From Actinomortierella ambigua (lineage: Eukaryota > Mortierellomycota > Mortierellomycetes > Mortierellales > Mortierellaceae), in contig JAAAJB010000471.1 of assembly GCA_016098155.1 (NCBI GenBank), positions 8,929 through 28,156 of the forward strand: 19,228 nt of DNA, written 5' to 3'. Every line of letters starts with the position of its first letter. The first letter of the stretch is position 1. The position numbers and the translations under genes were made by a program. Positions 1 through 8,745 of the stretch are shown in pieces. The notes beneath the pieces were generated by a model. The model made no database searches, was not told where the DNA came from, and saw nothing but the letters and a program-made list of their open reading frames with translations.

Positions 1-30
1 GGGGGGGGGGAGGGGGGGCGGGGGGGGAAG
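1..30. repeat. G-rich tract at left edge (C-rich pyrimidine tract of the FCP1 intron)
   Basis: The plus strand holds runs of ten, seven and eight G separated by single A or C bases. On the minus strand, the coding strand here, this is a C-rich polypyrimidine tract expected just before a 3' splice site. The runs also satisfy a G-quadruplex pattern on the plus strand. Homopolymer length in an assembly may be inaccurate. Confidence 0.7.
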
Positions 31-213
31 AAATGAGGGTGACAGAATGAAAACATTATATAGTTAACGGCTCATATTCCAACAGTAACAAACGATCAGA
101 AGACGACGCGCCTTAAAAGAAGACGGACGTGCGCTACCTCGGCTGTCGAAATCCACAGCGTTGCAGACTGGCTCTGTCCTCTTTCTCTCCCTCTCCCGTT
201 TTTTTTTCCTTAC

Positions 214-470
214 TTGTGATCGGTGACCCTGTCACCCACTTTTACGTGGACCTCTTTGATCACACCGTCCATTGGGGCCCTGATTTCTGCTCTGCGGACA
301 ACAGCCTCGGGTTCGCCTTCCTCCCTAGGACCCGAGATCTTTTTGAAATACTCGTACTCGACAAGAGCCTCGCCTAGCGAGACGGTGCTGTCTGCGGCAA
401 CCCTGACGTTGATAATGGTGGCGGGTAGGTGACCCGCCGGCAGCCGGAGGTCCAAGAGTTCTTGTTCCAT
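214..470 (-). CDS. FCP1: RNA polymerase II CTD phosphatase FCP1, first exon only (partial)
   Basis: The minus-strand frame opens with ATG at 470 and gives 85 codons plus 2 nt up to a consensus donor (GTAAGG, first base 213). The peptide begins MEQELLDLRLPAGHLP and contains a biotinyl/lipoyl-like half-barrel: a conserved turn RAPMDGVIKEVHVKVGDRV near residues 61-80, with no modifiable lysine in it. FCP1 proteins start with such a degenerate lipoyl-like domain, followed by a short Cys/His segment and then the DxDxT phosphatase domain; none of these later parts is in the window. In known FCP1 the enzyme dephosphorylates the RNA polymerase II C-terminal domain in the nucleus. Reading through the donor gives a stop within one codon, so splicing is likely. 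The intron (213 down past 1) ends in a C-rich pyrimidine tract at the window edge, so exon 2 should begin just outside. It could instead be another single-hybrid-motif protein; the FCP1 call rests on the pattern of the first 85 residues only. Confidence 0.6.
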
Positions 471-1070
471 ATATATATAGGACAGGTGAACTGGAGGGTT
501 GTCGAGGGTGAATTAGAGAAATGCTCGGCTTAATTGTTCCTTGTATGAGAAGAGTGATGTGGAATTAAGGATTGAAAGCGCGTGTGAGGTGGGAGAGTGA
601 TTCGCTGACTGGAGAAGGAGAGTTGTGAGCGAGCTCGCTGAAGAAGGGTTTATGTCACGTGATCATGTAGCTGGCTGTGACGTGGTTTGTCGCGCGCTTT
701 GAGACCGCTGGATCTCTGGTACGTACAGCTGTACACCAGTACAGTGACACTCTGAAAGCTTCCCAAGAGTTGCAACCGAATCAACAAACTCGTCTGTTGT
801 ACTCGTAGCTCTTTTAACCGATCTATACCAGGCTGGTCTGTCCAGCTGACAAGATCGTGGCCCTCACTAGAGAGCATTATATCTACGATTATACACTATT
901 CGGTGACGAATTTAATGCCCAGAAAACTGGATTCCATGCCTTGACATTCATGGGAGAGGAAGTCAGCTAAGAGTACATACAGTTTTCTCTCCCCTCTCTT
1001 CTCTACTTTTCCCTCACCAACTCACTCTCCCCACTTCACCACTCCCTTCTCTTAGTAACACACTCGCAAC
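471..1070. promoter_or_regulatory. Divergent intergenic promoter region, FCP1-like / GDI1
   Basis: This is 600 bp between two divergent start codons. No convincing ORF is present. It holds an E-box and two 12-bp palindromes (628-639, 723-734). A pyrimidine-rich stretch (about 982-1048) immediately precedes the GDI1 start and probably covers its transcription start and leader. No clear TATA box at normal spacing was seen for either gene; the AT repeat at 471-479 abuts the FCP1 ATG and is too close to serve as one. Confidence 0.6.
655..662. promoter_or_regulatory. E-box palindrome TCACGTGA
   Basis: A perfect 8-bp palindrome with the CACGTG core sits about 185 bp upstream of the FCP1-like ATG and 410 bp upstream of the GDI1 ATG. 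In fungi this core is bound by bHLH factors such as Cbf1/Pho4-type proteins (established knowledge). Binding here is inference. Confidence 0.45.
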
Positions 1071-3293
1071 ATGGTAAGTGCCTTAGCGACCCATGCTCGT
1101 ATGGATGCATCCCCCTTCCCCCGCCCGTCTCTGCTCTCTCGCCTTCTCACGGACCATCTTACCTCGTCGCGTCAAACAAGAAGGGAGAGATAGAGAGAGG
1201 TGGGGGAGGAGGCAGTCAGGACTCGCGCACGACACGCATGCCCATGCCATGCCCTTTCAGCATCCAAAAAGCCAGGCAGCAGACTGGCTGACTTCATCAT
1301 CATCAGCCCTCCCTTCCCCTCCCCGGACTCGGGATAAGAACCAGCCAACACTGCATGGACGGAGAATGAGATGATGACACCCCACAGTGCTGCCTTTGGT
1401 TAGCGACACCTAACTCTACACCACCTGCACGCACCAACCAGCCAAGACAGCCGACACAGGGCGACGACGGCTTGGTCATTGAAGGATGGGAGCTCATCAG
1501 AGGGGAATGCCACCGAAAAGGGTCTGCACTCTGTGTAACCCGCTGTGCCCACGGAGTAGGGAAAAAGACTCTACAGCTCTATTTCTTTCACTTTTCCCTA
1601 TGCTCTAACACCATAGCCCACGATCTTCCTCTTCTTCTTCTATAGGATGAGGTCTACGATGTCATTGTTTTGGGTACGGGCCTGACCGAGTGCATTCTCT
1701 CTGGCCTGCTCTCTGTGGACGGCAAGAAGGTCCTCCACATGGACCGCAACGACTACTACGGCGGCGACTCGGCCAGCTTGAACCTGACTCAGGTGAGCAG
1801 CCCCATTCTTTTTTTTTTTTTTTGTCATTCTTTCTGACAAGTGATCGAGAGGGAGGATAGGATGGTCAGGACCTGGGGCGCCAGCTTCAGAGCGAATCAG
1901 CCCAACAGCTTGATCTCCACCCACCTGTTCATGGCCTGTTCGATGGCGGAGACTGGCTGGCTTTATCTTTTAATATCCTGCTCATGAAAATGATGAGCAT
2001 GTGGTGACCCAATCGACTTACGCTCTGGTATTTCTTCTTTTCTCTTCCTCATTCTTGATTACCTCCCCCCCCCCCGTTCAACTTTTCTTTTCTTATTGGG
2101 TCTAGCTGTACCGCAAATTCCGCCCTGGTACGGAGGCACCCGCCACCCTTGGCCGTGATCGCGACTACAACGTGGATCTGATCCCAAAGTTCATGATGGC
2201 CAACGGTGAGCTTGTCAAGATTCTCACCCACACCGACGTCACGCGCTACCTCGAGTTTAAGCAGATCTCTGGCTCGTTCGTCTACCGTGATGGCCGCATT
2301 GCAAAGGTCCCAGCCTCGGAGATGGAGGCCGTGCGCAGCCCGCTGATGGGTCTCTTTGAGAAGCGTCGTGCAAAGAAGTTCTTTGAGCATGTTCAAAACT
2401 ACAGACAGGCCAACCCCGCGACTCACGCTGGTATGGATGCCACTATCACGCCCATGCGCAATGTGTACCAGTACTTTGGCCTCGAGGCCGGCACCATTGA
2501 TTTCGTTGGCCATGCCCTGGCTCTCCATCTCGAAGACTCGTACCTGGACCGCCCCGCCAAGGAGACGTTTGACCGCATTGTCCTGTACATGTCGTCGATG
2601 GCCCGCTGGGGCAAGTCCCCTTACCTGTACCCTCTGTATGGTCTGGGCGAGCTTCCCCAGGGCTTTGCTCGTCTGTCCGCGATCTACGGAGGCACCTATA
2701 TGCTGGACAAGAAGGTGGACGAGATTATCTACGAGGATGGCAAGGTGGTCGGTGTCCGCTCGGGCGACGAGGTGGCCAAGTGCAAGCAGGTGATTTGCGA
2801 CCCCTCGTATGCGCCCAGCAAGGTGCAAAAGGTCGCGCAGGTGATCCGCTCCATCTGTTTGCTGAAGGCACCCATCCCGAACACGGATGGCATTGATTCG
2901 GTGCAGTTGATCATCCCGCAGAACCAGCTTAAGCGCCACAACGACATTTACATTGCAAGTGTGTCATCGGCACACAATGTCTGCGAGAAGTCGCACTACC
3001 TGGCGATTGTGTCGACGATTGTCGAGACGAGCACACCGGAACTGGAACTGGAGCCCGCATACAAGCTGCTGGGACCCATCGTGGATAAGTTTGTGGACAT
3101 TGTCGACATTTGCGAGCCTGTGGAGGATGGCACCAAGGACGAGCTGTACATCTCAAAGTCGTTTGATGCTACCTCGCACTTTGAGACCGTCTGCGATGAT
3201 GTCAAGGACATTTACAAGCGTGTCACCGGCCATGAGCTGATCTTGAAGCAGCGCACAACCCAGGAGCAGGAGCAGGCTGAGATGGCTGCTTAA
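1071..3293 (+). CDS. GDI1: Rab GDP-dissociation inhibitor (secretory pathway GDI)
   Basis: Joined exons 1071-1073, 1646-1792 and 2106-3293 encode 445 aa, close to the usual 440-450. The protein extracts prenylated, GDP-bound Rab/Ypt GTPases from membranes and keeps them soluble for recycling. Visible family hallmarks are the N-terminal FAD-like dinucleotide fold ([12 protein letters not shown], about residues 6-17), [14 protein letters not shown], the Rab-binding platform [18 protein letters not shown] (about 71-88), the stretch from [28 protein letters not shown] in the middle, and [13 protein letters not shown] [16 protein letters not shown] near the end. It lacks the large inserts of Rab escort proteins, so GDI rather than REP. 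Exon 1 is the ATG alone, followed by GTAAGT; the 572-bp first intron ends in a C/T-rich tract and TATAG before GATGAG (Asp-Glu, as in other GDIs). The second intron is 313 bp. It is divergent from the FCP1-like gene and convergent with RRP8. No frameshift or missing segment was seen. Confidence 0.97.
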
Positions 3294-3651
3294 AAAAAAA
3301 TATCCAACAATCCCTTTGTCTTTCTCTCTCTCTCACACACATACACACACAAAAATCAGCTCTTCCCCTTTAAACCCCAGTCCTTTCGTTCTTTCTTTCT
3401 TTCCATTGTCCTGTAGCCTTTTTATAATCCAAACGCCTTCTCTTTCACCTTTTTTTTTTTTTTACCTCTTTCGTTTAGAAGTTATAAATGAACGAATGTA
3501 CATGCCATACATTGCCAACGTGGCCCTACAAAAGACAAAAAGGTCGAGGGATTGCTTCTAAAGGACCTTTTTATATCAAATTGGTAGCTGATGACGATGA
3601 TAATGATGATGGGTTGGTGGGGAGGGGGGAAAGTGCGAGAGACTGACAAAT
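3294..3651. other. Convergent 3' region between GDI1 and RRP8
   Basis: This stretch holds the 3' UTRs of two tail-to-tail genes. It contains CT and CA microsatellite patches (about 3319-3352), a T run near 3451-3464, and a GATGAT-rich patch near 3590-3612. No ORF with protein-like character and no canonical AATAAA was seen close to either stop codon. Confidence 0.6.
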
Positions 3652-6130
3652 CTACCGCTTCTTGTAGATGCAAGGCTTGAGCAGGTCCGAGCCGTCAATC
3701 TCATCCAGATCCATGGCATCGTTATTGTCGTCGGCGACCTTGCTGGCCTTCTTGCTGGCCTTCTTCTTGCTACCAGCTGCCTTCTTGTTCGCGCCCTCTG
3801 CGCCGGCCTTGACAAAGTCAAATGTGATAAACATCTTGTTTGAGTCGTCGGAACGGATGAGGTCAAAGCCAAGCTTCGTCAGCACAGCCACAAAGGCGTC
3901 CACATCTGTGAAGCGACTCACAACTTCGGCCACCTTCAGTTGGCCACTGTTTTTTTTCAAAAGGGAGAAAGAAAATATGTGATACAGGTTAGTCAGTCGT
4001 CTCATAGGACCATCTTTTTTCTCTCTCTCTCAAAAAAAAAAAAAAAAAAAAAAAACAACAACACAACATACTTTGGCTTCAGGACACGATGAGCTTCCTT
4101 CAAGAACTTGATAAAGTCCGTGCCCATCAAGCTCAGACAAAAGACGGTGACATCGACCGAGCCATCGTCCAGGGGCAGATGAGCAATGTCGCAGGCAATG
4201 ACACGGTCGTTCTTCGCGACCAGATCATAGGACAAGACTTTTTGCTTGGTCAACGTCGCGCCGATCGTCGCGTCGCCACATCCAAGATCGGCAATCACCG
4301 TGTCCTTGGGCAGCTTCTTGAGCTGCGCAATAAACACATCCACGGGGTTTGTTGGCCACAACTCGACTTGAGCGCGGAATCCCTCATGATACTATTTTTT
4401 TTCCCGGTAAGTGAGGGGTAAATGGAGTTGATGTTAGTAACGACCAAAAAAAAGGGGATAATTTCTTTTGTTTCTTTTTTTTTCTTCACTCTCTCTCTCA
4501 CCTCATCAAAGAGCTCAGGCTTGGCCTGGAAGAGCTCAAAAGCCTCCGCGCCAGTGGTGGTGTACAGCTGTTCGTTCAAGAATCGGAACTTGCCACCGGC
4601 AAGCCTCTTCTTCATCTGCTCCTGCAGCTTGGTCAGCTTTGTCTGAGGGATGGGCTCGGGCTTGGCTGGTGCTGCTGCTGCCGCAGGTGTAGGTGTAGTC
4701 TGGGGCTCGTTCTTCTTGACCTCCTTCTTTTCCTTCTTCTCCTTCTTCTCCTTCTTGTCATCCTTGGTCACCTGCTTTGCTTCTTGCTGTTGCTGCTGCT
4801 TCTTCGTCTCAGCAGCCTTGGTCTTGGTTTCCTTGGTGGTTGCTGCCTCCTGCTGCTTCTGCTTTGTGGCGTCCTTCTTCTCGACCTTCTTCTCGACCTT
4901 CTTCTCAATCTTCTTCTCGTCCTTCTTGTCTTCCTTCTTGTCCTCCAGACCCTTCAGAACAGAGTCCATACGAGCAAGCGTCTAAAAAGGATTGAGAACC
5001 GCAACGATACAGGAAAGAAAGAGGACATTATAAGAATCATTTCATGCTTTAGACTTTTGCAAGTCTGACACACAAGACTGTAGTAATTTGCTTACCTCCA
5101 GCAACTTTTGGCGCTCCTGGGCGAGTTGTTGCTTCAGCACCTCGGTATCATCCGTGACCATGGCAGTGTCCTGTCCTGCAGGTGTTGCTGTTGTTGTTGT
5201 TGCTGATGCTGATAATGCGGACGATAATGCAGAAGAAAGCGACGACGGCGACGACTCCTCACCCACAGCGGGGATCGACGACGCCTTCTTACCAGTGGCC
5301 ACGGCCCTGACGACCTCCGTCGAGTCCTTGCCCTGAGCAGTGGCCCTGATGAGATCTTTGAGCATCTTTTGTTCCTTCTTGGTCAATGTCTTGGCCACCT
5401 CTTCCGGTAGTGGCAGACCTCGCAGGTCGACATTAGCTTCGTCGCCCTGACCAGCTGCTGCTGCTCCACCTGTTGCTTGTTGCTTCATCAAGAACATGGC
5501 GCGCTTCAGCTTGCGCTCCAGGCGTTTGTTGCGCTTGGGTCCATCGCCACTCTCGTCGTCATCACTCTCATCATCCTGCTTCTTGTTCTTCTTCTTTTGT
5601 TGTTCCCTCTCCTTTTGCTTCTTCTTCTTCGCGGCCTCCTTCAGTCGCTTGGCGTGTTCCTCGGCCACCTTAGCCTTGCGCTGCTCCTTGGTCGATCGGT
5701 TCCAGCTGGCGCGGTTCTTGAGCATCACGGCGCTCTCGTCCTGATCCTCTCCATCGTCTTCACCGCCAACACCACTACCACTACCACCCTCGCCTTGGTT
5801 CTTTTCGTTCTTGGTCATCCAAGGGGGGAGGTTTTGTTTCTTTGTAGGCGCAGGAGCCGCAGTGGCGTCCTTGCGATCCTTCTTGTTGGCCGAGGGAGAG
5901 AATGAAGTAGAGTCGTGCTCCTTCTTTTGCTTCTTGGAAGCGGGTGTTGTCGACTCTGCCGCTTTGGCGCTGGTGGTGGTTGTCGTTGTTGTTGTTGAAG
6001 ATTCCTCCGCTGCTGCCTGTGCTACTGCTGCTGCTGCTGCTGCCTTCTCCTCGTGCTTGCGCTTTTTGATCTGCTCCTTGGCAGGCTGGACCACCAAGTC
6101 TCCCACGTTGAAACCCGGAACGGCAAACAT
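3652..6130 (-). CDS. RRP8: Ribosomal RNA-processing protein 8 (SAM-dependent 25S rRNA adenine methyltransferase)
   Basis: Joined minus-strand exons 6130-5096, 4981-4502, 4391-4072 and 3946-3652 give 709 aa. Introns are 114, 110 and 125 bp, and every junction keeps frame. Rrp8 methylates adenine in large-subunit rRNA (m1A) and aids early pre-rRNA cleavage in the nucleolus. The start MFAVPGFNV matches the short conserved N-terminal motif of fungal Rrp8. Residues ~20-455 are low-complexity and Lys/Glu/Ala/Thr-rich, with basic, probably nucleolar, segments and KKEDKKDEKK-type repeats. The catalytic part starts near 455: KFRFLNEQLYTT, ELFDEYHEGFRAQVELWP across the exon 2/3 junction, the SAM-binding loop IADLGCGDATIG (~538-549), ACDIAHLPLDDGSVDVTVFCLSLMG, and LKPNGQLKVAEVVSRF across the last junction, then TKLGFDL and MFITFDFVK. 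A short Lys-rich tail follows. Length is well above the yeast protein (about 390 aa), entirely through the disordered N-terminal half. Confidence 0.93.
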
Positions 6131-6893
6131 GGTATGGTTGAGTGAGGAGTGGGAGGGAAGGTTTATAGGATGGGTGTGCGGGTGCAGGTGTGTGGTGCAG
6201 CAAAACAGGCACCGGTCGTCATTTTTTTTTCCATGTTGTGATGATTTTTGAAAAGACAGTCTTAATGTCACATCTGTTTTGGCAGACGCACGGTGGTTAC
6301 ACAAAAAATAGTTTTAGGGCGCGGACTTTCGCGGACTTTTTCCTGGGGAAAGCCCCATGGGAGGGGGGAGAGAAAAACTACGGTATTACTCATGGTATTA
6401 CTCTCGTTGGCCTTTTGGCCAAAAAAAAGAAACATGAAGTGGATAGTGCGTAGTATGTATCGAGAGAAGACGTACACTAGCAGATTCCAGCATTGTCGTC
6501 ATGAGGAGCTCGTTTTATTGGTTGCGAACATAACACAGGACATCGTGACACCTACCCTCACACATCTTTAATACCTCATCAATACCCTCAAAGAGAAAGG
6601 AAAAGGATCTTCAAGACAGGAGATTGTTCCAAGGACAATCTCTCACTCCGACATAGAAGAGAGCACAAAAGAACAGCCTATTCATCCATCATACAAATTA
6701 AACAATCATTCATAGGACGCATTATGTTTTTGGGGGGTATTGTAAACGGGGTTGTTATTGTACAAGGGCTTGCTACCCAAAGGAGGAAAGGAAAAAAGAA
6801 GAGAGTCTATGATACACGATTTTTTTTTCCTTTCGGAAAGTCAAGATGAGAAATAATAGGAAGAGAAAAAAAGCTCAAAGAAAAAAAATTCTT
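6131..6893. promoter_or_regulatory. Intergenic: RRP8 promoter and 3' flank of the amino acid transporter
   Basis: This is 763 bp with no protein-like ORF. A TATAAA on the minus strand (6162-6167) is only about 32 bp upstream of the RRP8 ATG, so it would leave almost no leader; its role is doubtful. Further upstream are a tandem 10-mer GCGGACTTTY (6321-6340), two copies of GGTATTACTC at 12-bp spacing (6382-6391 and 6394-6403), and an inverted repeat TTGGCC-TTTT-GGCCAA (6407-6422). The part nearer 6893 is A/G-rich on the plus strand and probably holds the transporter 3' UTR. Confidence 0.5.
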
Positions 6894-8180
6894 TTAAGCG
6901 CTTCCTTTGTTGAAGGCGGCAGCAAGGCCCTTGACGGCGTCGATGGTACCGATGACCATGGAAACAAATCCGACGATCAGAATGAAGCCGCACCAGACGA
7001 GCTCGGGGACCTTCATGGTGCGCCAGCCAAAGAGCTTCCAGTAGAAGAGGATGGGCATGATGAAGATCAGCGACACGTTGCCCAGAGCACCAAGGAGGGT
7101 CAGGAACTCGGCAAAGTAAGGCACGATGAAGGCAATGAAGCCGCACACGGCAACAAGGGCCAGACGCGAGATCGTGCGGTAAACAAACTCCATCATCTTG
7201 CCGCGGCGTGCGACAGTGATGTCCGTCAGACGCTCAAACTCGAGAGCAAACGACGTCAACAGGATCGGGGCAGCGAGGATGACGTGGATGATGATCATGA
7301 CCGTGCCAACCTTGGTGAAGGTGTCCTGGGGCAGGCTCTGCAGGATGGGCGACTTGGAGTCGACACCATAGGCAAGGTAACCGGGAATGGCCGTGGCGAG
7401 GTACATGACGGCGCAGGTGGTCAGGGCAGCGGCAAGGACACGGTTCCACGAGCGAGGGTAGCGCATGGCCTCCTCGACGTGCATGTAGACAACGTTGCCA
7501 CCATAGCAGATCGAGATGGAGGCAATGGTCGCGGGAAGGTTGGCCCAGATGATGACATCGTGGCTAGGCTGGACATAGCCGGGCTCGGCCATCGAGACGA
7601 TCGAGCCACGGATAGTGCAGATGACCAGGAAGACGGTGGCGAGGGCACCAAAGATGGACATCACGGCCACCTCACGCAAGGTCTTCATGGCGACAAAGGG
7701 CAGGGCCACGATGGCAGTCGAAATCCAAATCCACTCCTTTTCGGAAATGCTGGGCGCAGAGGCCTTGGCGAGGGTGTAGATTTCGGTACCGGACAGGATG
7801 AGGTACATGATGGGCGCACCGAGAACAATGGAGGTGTGGAAGAACCAGACGGCAATGAGACCAATCTTGCCAAAGGCATGACGGCCGACCTCGTGGTAGG
7901 ACGAGAGACGGTACTTGCCGTTGTAGTACAGGCACTTCATGAGCAGGACACCTGTGTAGATGGTCATGATCAGCGAGATCACCAGGATCGCCGCACCAAT
8001 CCAACCGCCCATGGCCAGGGCATAGGGCAGACCCAGGGTGCCCGTGCCAGCGACGACACAGACGACGTTGGCGTAGGCCAGGAAGTTGGAGCCCTGCTCA
8101 GGGCGCTCAGCCAGCAGATCGACGATCGACTCCTTGTCGGAGTGGACACTGCAGGCCTCATGGACTTCAGCTTTTTCCAT
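6894..8180 (-). CDS. Amino acid transporter, AAAP (Aa_trans) family, intronless
   Basis: A single uninterrupted frame encodes 428 aa. The family couples amino acid movement to H+ at the plasma membrane or vacuole. About eleven hydrophobic segments can be read, roughly at residues 33-55, 60-82, 107-130, 151-165, 172-192, 213-232, 249-270, 291-312, 340-357, 362-382 and 394-412. The first carries the family signature GTGTLGLPYALAMGGW (45-60), and CYGGNVVYMHVEEAMR (225-240) matches the conserved mid-protein substrate region. The first 30 residues are hydrophilic, with several Glu and Lys, and are probably cytosolic. The length is normal for the family; long vacuolar AVT1-type N-terminal extensions are absent. 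Substrate cannot be told from sequence. Unlike all complete neighbours except none-spliced models, it has no introns. The start is the first ATG after a stop-rich leader; a TATATAAA box lies about 315 bp upstream. Confidence 0.93.
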   Translation of the reverse strand: MEKAEVHEACSVHSDKESIVDLLAERPEQGSNFLAYANVVCVVAGTGTLGLPYALAMGGWIGAAILVISLIMTIYTGVLLMKCLYYNGKYRLSSYHEVGRHAFGKIGLIAVWFFHTSIVLGAPIMYLILSGTEIYTLAKASAPSISEKEWIWISTAIVALPFVAMKTLREVAVMSIFGALATVFLVICTIRGSIVSMAEPGYVQPSHDVIIWANLPATIASISICYGGNVVYMHVEEAMRYPRSWNRVLAAALTTCAVMYLATAIPGYLAYGVDSKSPILQSLPQDTFTKVGTVMIIIHVILAAPILLTSFALEFERLTDITVARRGKMMEFVYRTISRLALVAVCGFIAFIVPYFAEFLTLLGALGNVSLIFIMPILFYWKLFGWRTMKVPELVWCGFILIVGFVSMVIGTIDAVKGLAAAFNKGSA

Positions 8181-8745
8181 GTTGATGAAAAAACTCGTTT
8201 ACAAAAGATAAAAAGGGGGGAAAGTTTGACGACTGACGGGTGACGAGGTGACAAAGTGACGAGGGGAAAGGTGGTCGGTCAGGAGTGGTTGTCACAAGAA
8301 AAAAAGAAACGATAACTATAAAAACAGCACTGCTGTGGGACAACCCTACTGAGAGACGCAGAGCGGGAAGGAAGGGGGGAGGGGAGGCGAAGGGCGGGAC
8401 GGAAAGGGGTTCAAGGGAGAACTTGTGGAGAAGAGAAAGTTGATCGTTGGATGGAGAGAAAAGGAAGAGGAAATTGGGGTCCGAAGCACCAGCTTTATAT
8501 ACGGATCGGGAGATGAGCAGTGTTGTTGGGGGTGAAGTGAGTGGATTGAATTGAACTGAATAAGGAGGTACCCGCCGAATTAGGTCGCCTGTGACAAGTC
8601 CCAGCTGATTCGTCCGTGGCAAGCCCACTTGGACACATACTTGAGCGTCCCTATGAGGTAAGTAGCCCTTTTGAATGGGACTGAATTGCGTTGCCTCATC
8701 CCGCATGCCCTCTCGCCCCCCTCTTTTTTTTTTTTTTTTTTTTTT
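8181..8745. promoter_or_regulatory. Transporter leader/promoter region with phased TGAC motifs
   Basis: This gene-free stretch lies between the transporter ATG and the 3' end of the nucleoside hydrolase frame. It contains five TGAC motifs at 7-8 bp spacing (8227-8260), a G/A-rich tract (about 8360-8410), a TATA box at 8494-8501, an exon-like segment on the plus strand (8586-8656), and a run of 23 T at 8724-8746. No remaining nucleoside hydrolase sequence was recognised in any frame. Confidence 0.5.
8494..8501 (-). promoter_or_regulatory. Probable TATA box (TATATAAA) for the amino acid transporter
   Basis: On the minus strand TATATAAA is followed by about 313 bp before the transporter ATG at 8180. 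If used, transcription would start near 8465 and give a leader of roughly 280 nt. It is the best TATA-like match in this leader region, but usage is inference. Confidence 0.4.

Noticed and set aside
2049..2939. A 296-codon minus-strand ORF across GDI1 exon 3
   Set aside because: It overlaps a certain GDI exon in antisense and runs into the intron; no family features were seen.
3590..3650. Possible C/D-box snoRNA (GATGAT then CTGA) past RRP8
   Set aside because: The distance between boxes is too short and no terminal stem is present; the GATGAT is part of a simple repeat.
4295..4969. Second separate gene starting MDSVLKGLEDKK
   Set aside because: A consensus donor at 5095 and acceptor at 4982 join the preceding exon in frame, and the whole reads as one RRP8 protein.
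6846..8243. A 465-codon plus-strand ORF opposite the amino acid transporter
   Set aside because: It mirrors the transporter exactly in extent, is rich in Asp, Gly, His and Gln without domain-like pattern, and is explained by the strong C/G third-base preference of the true gene on the other strand.
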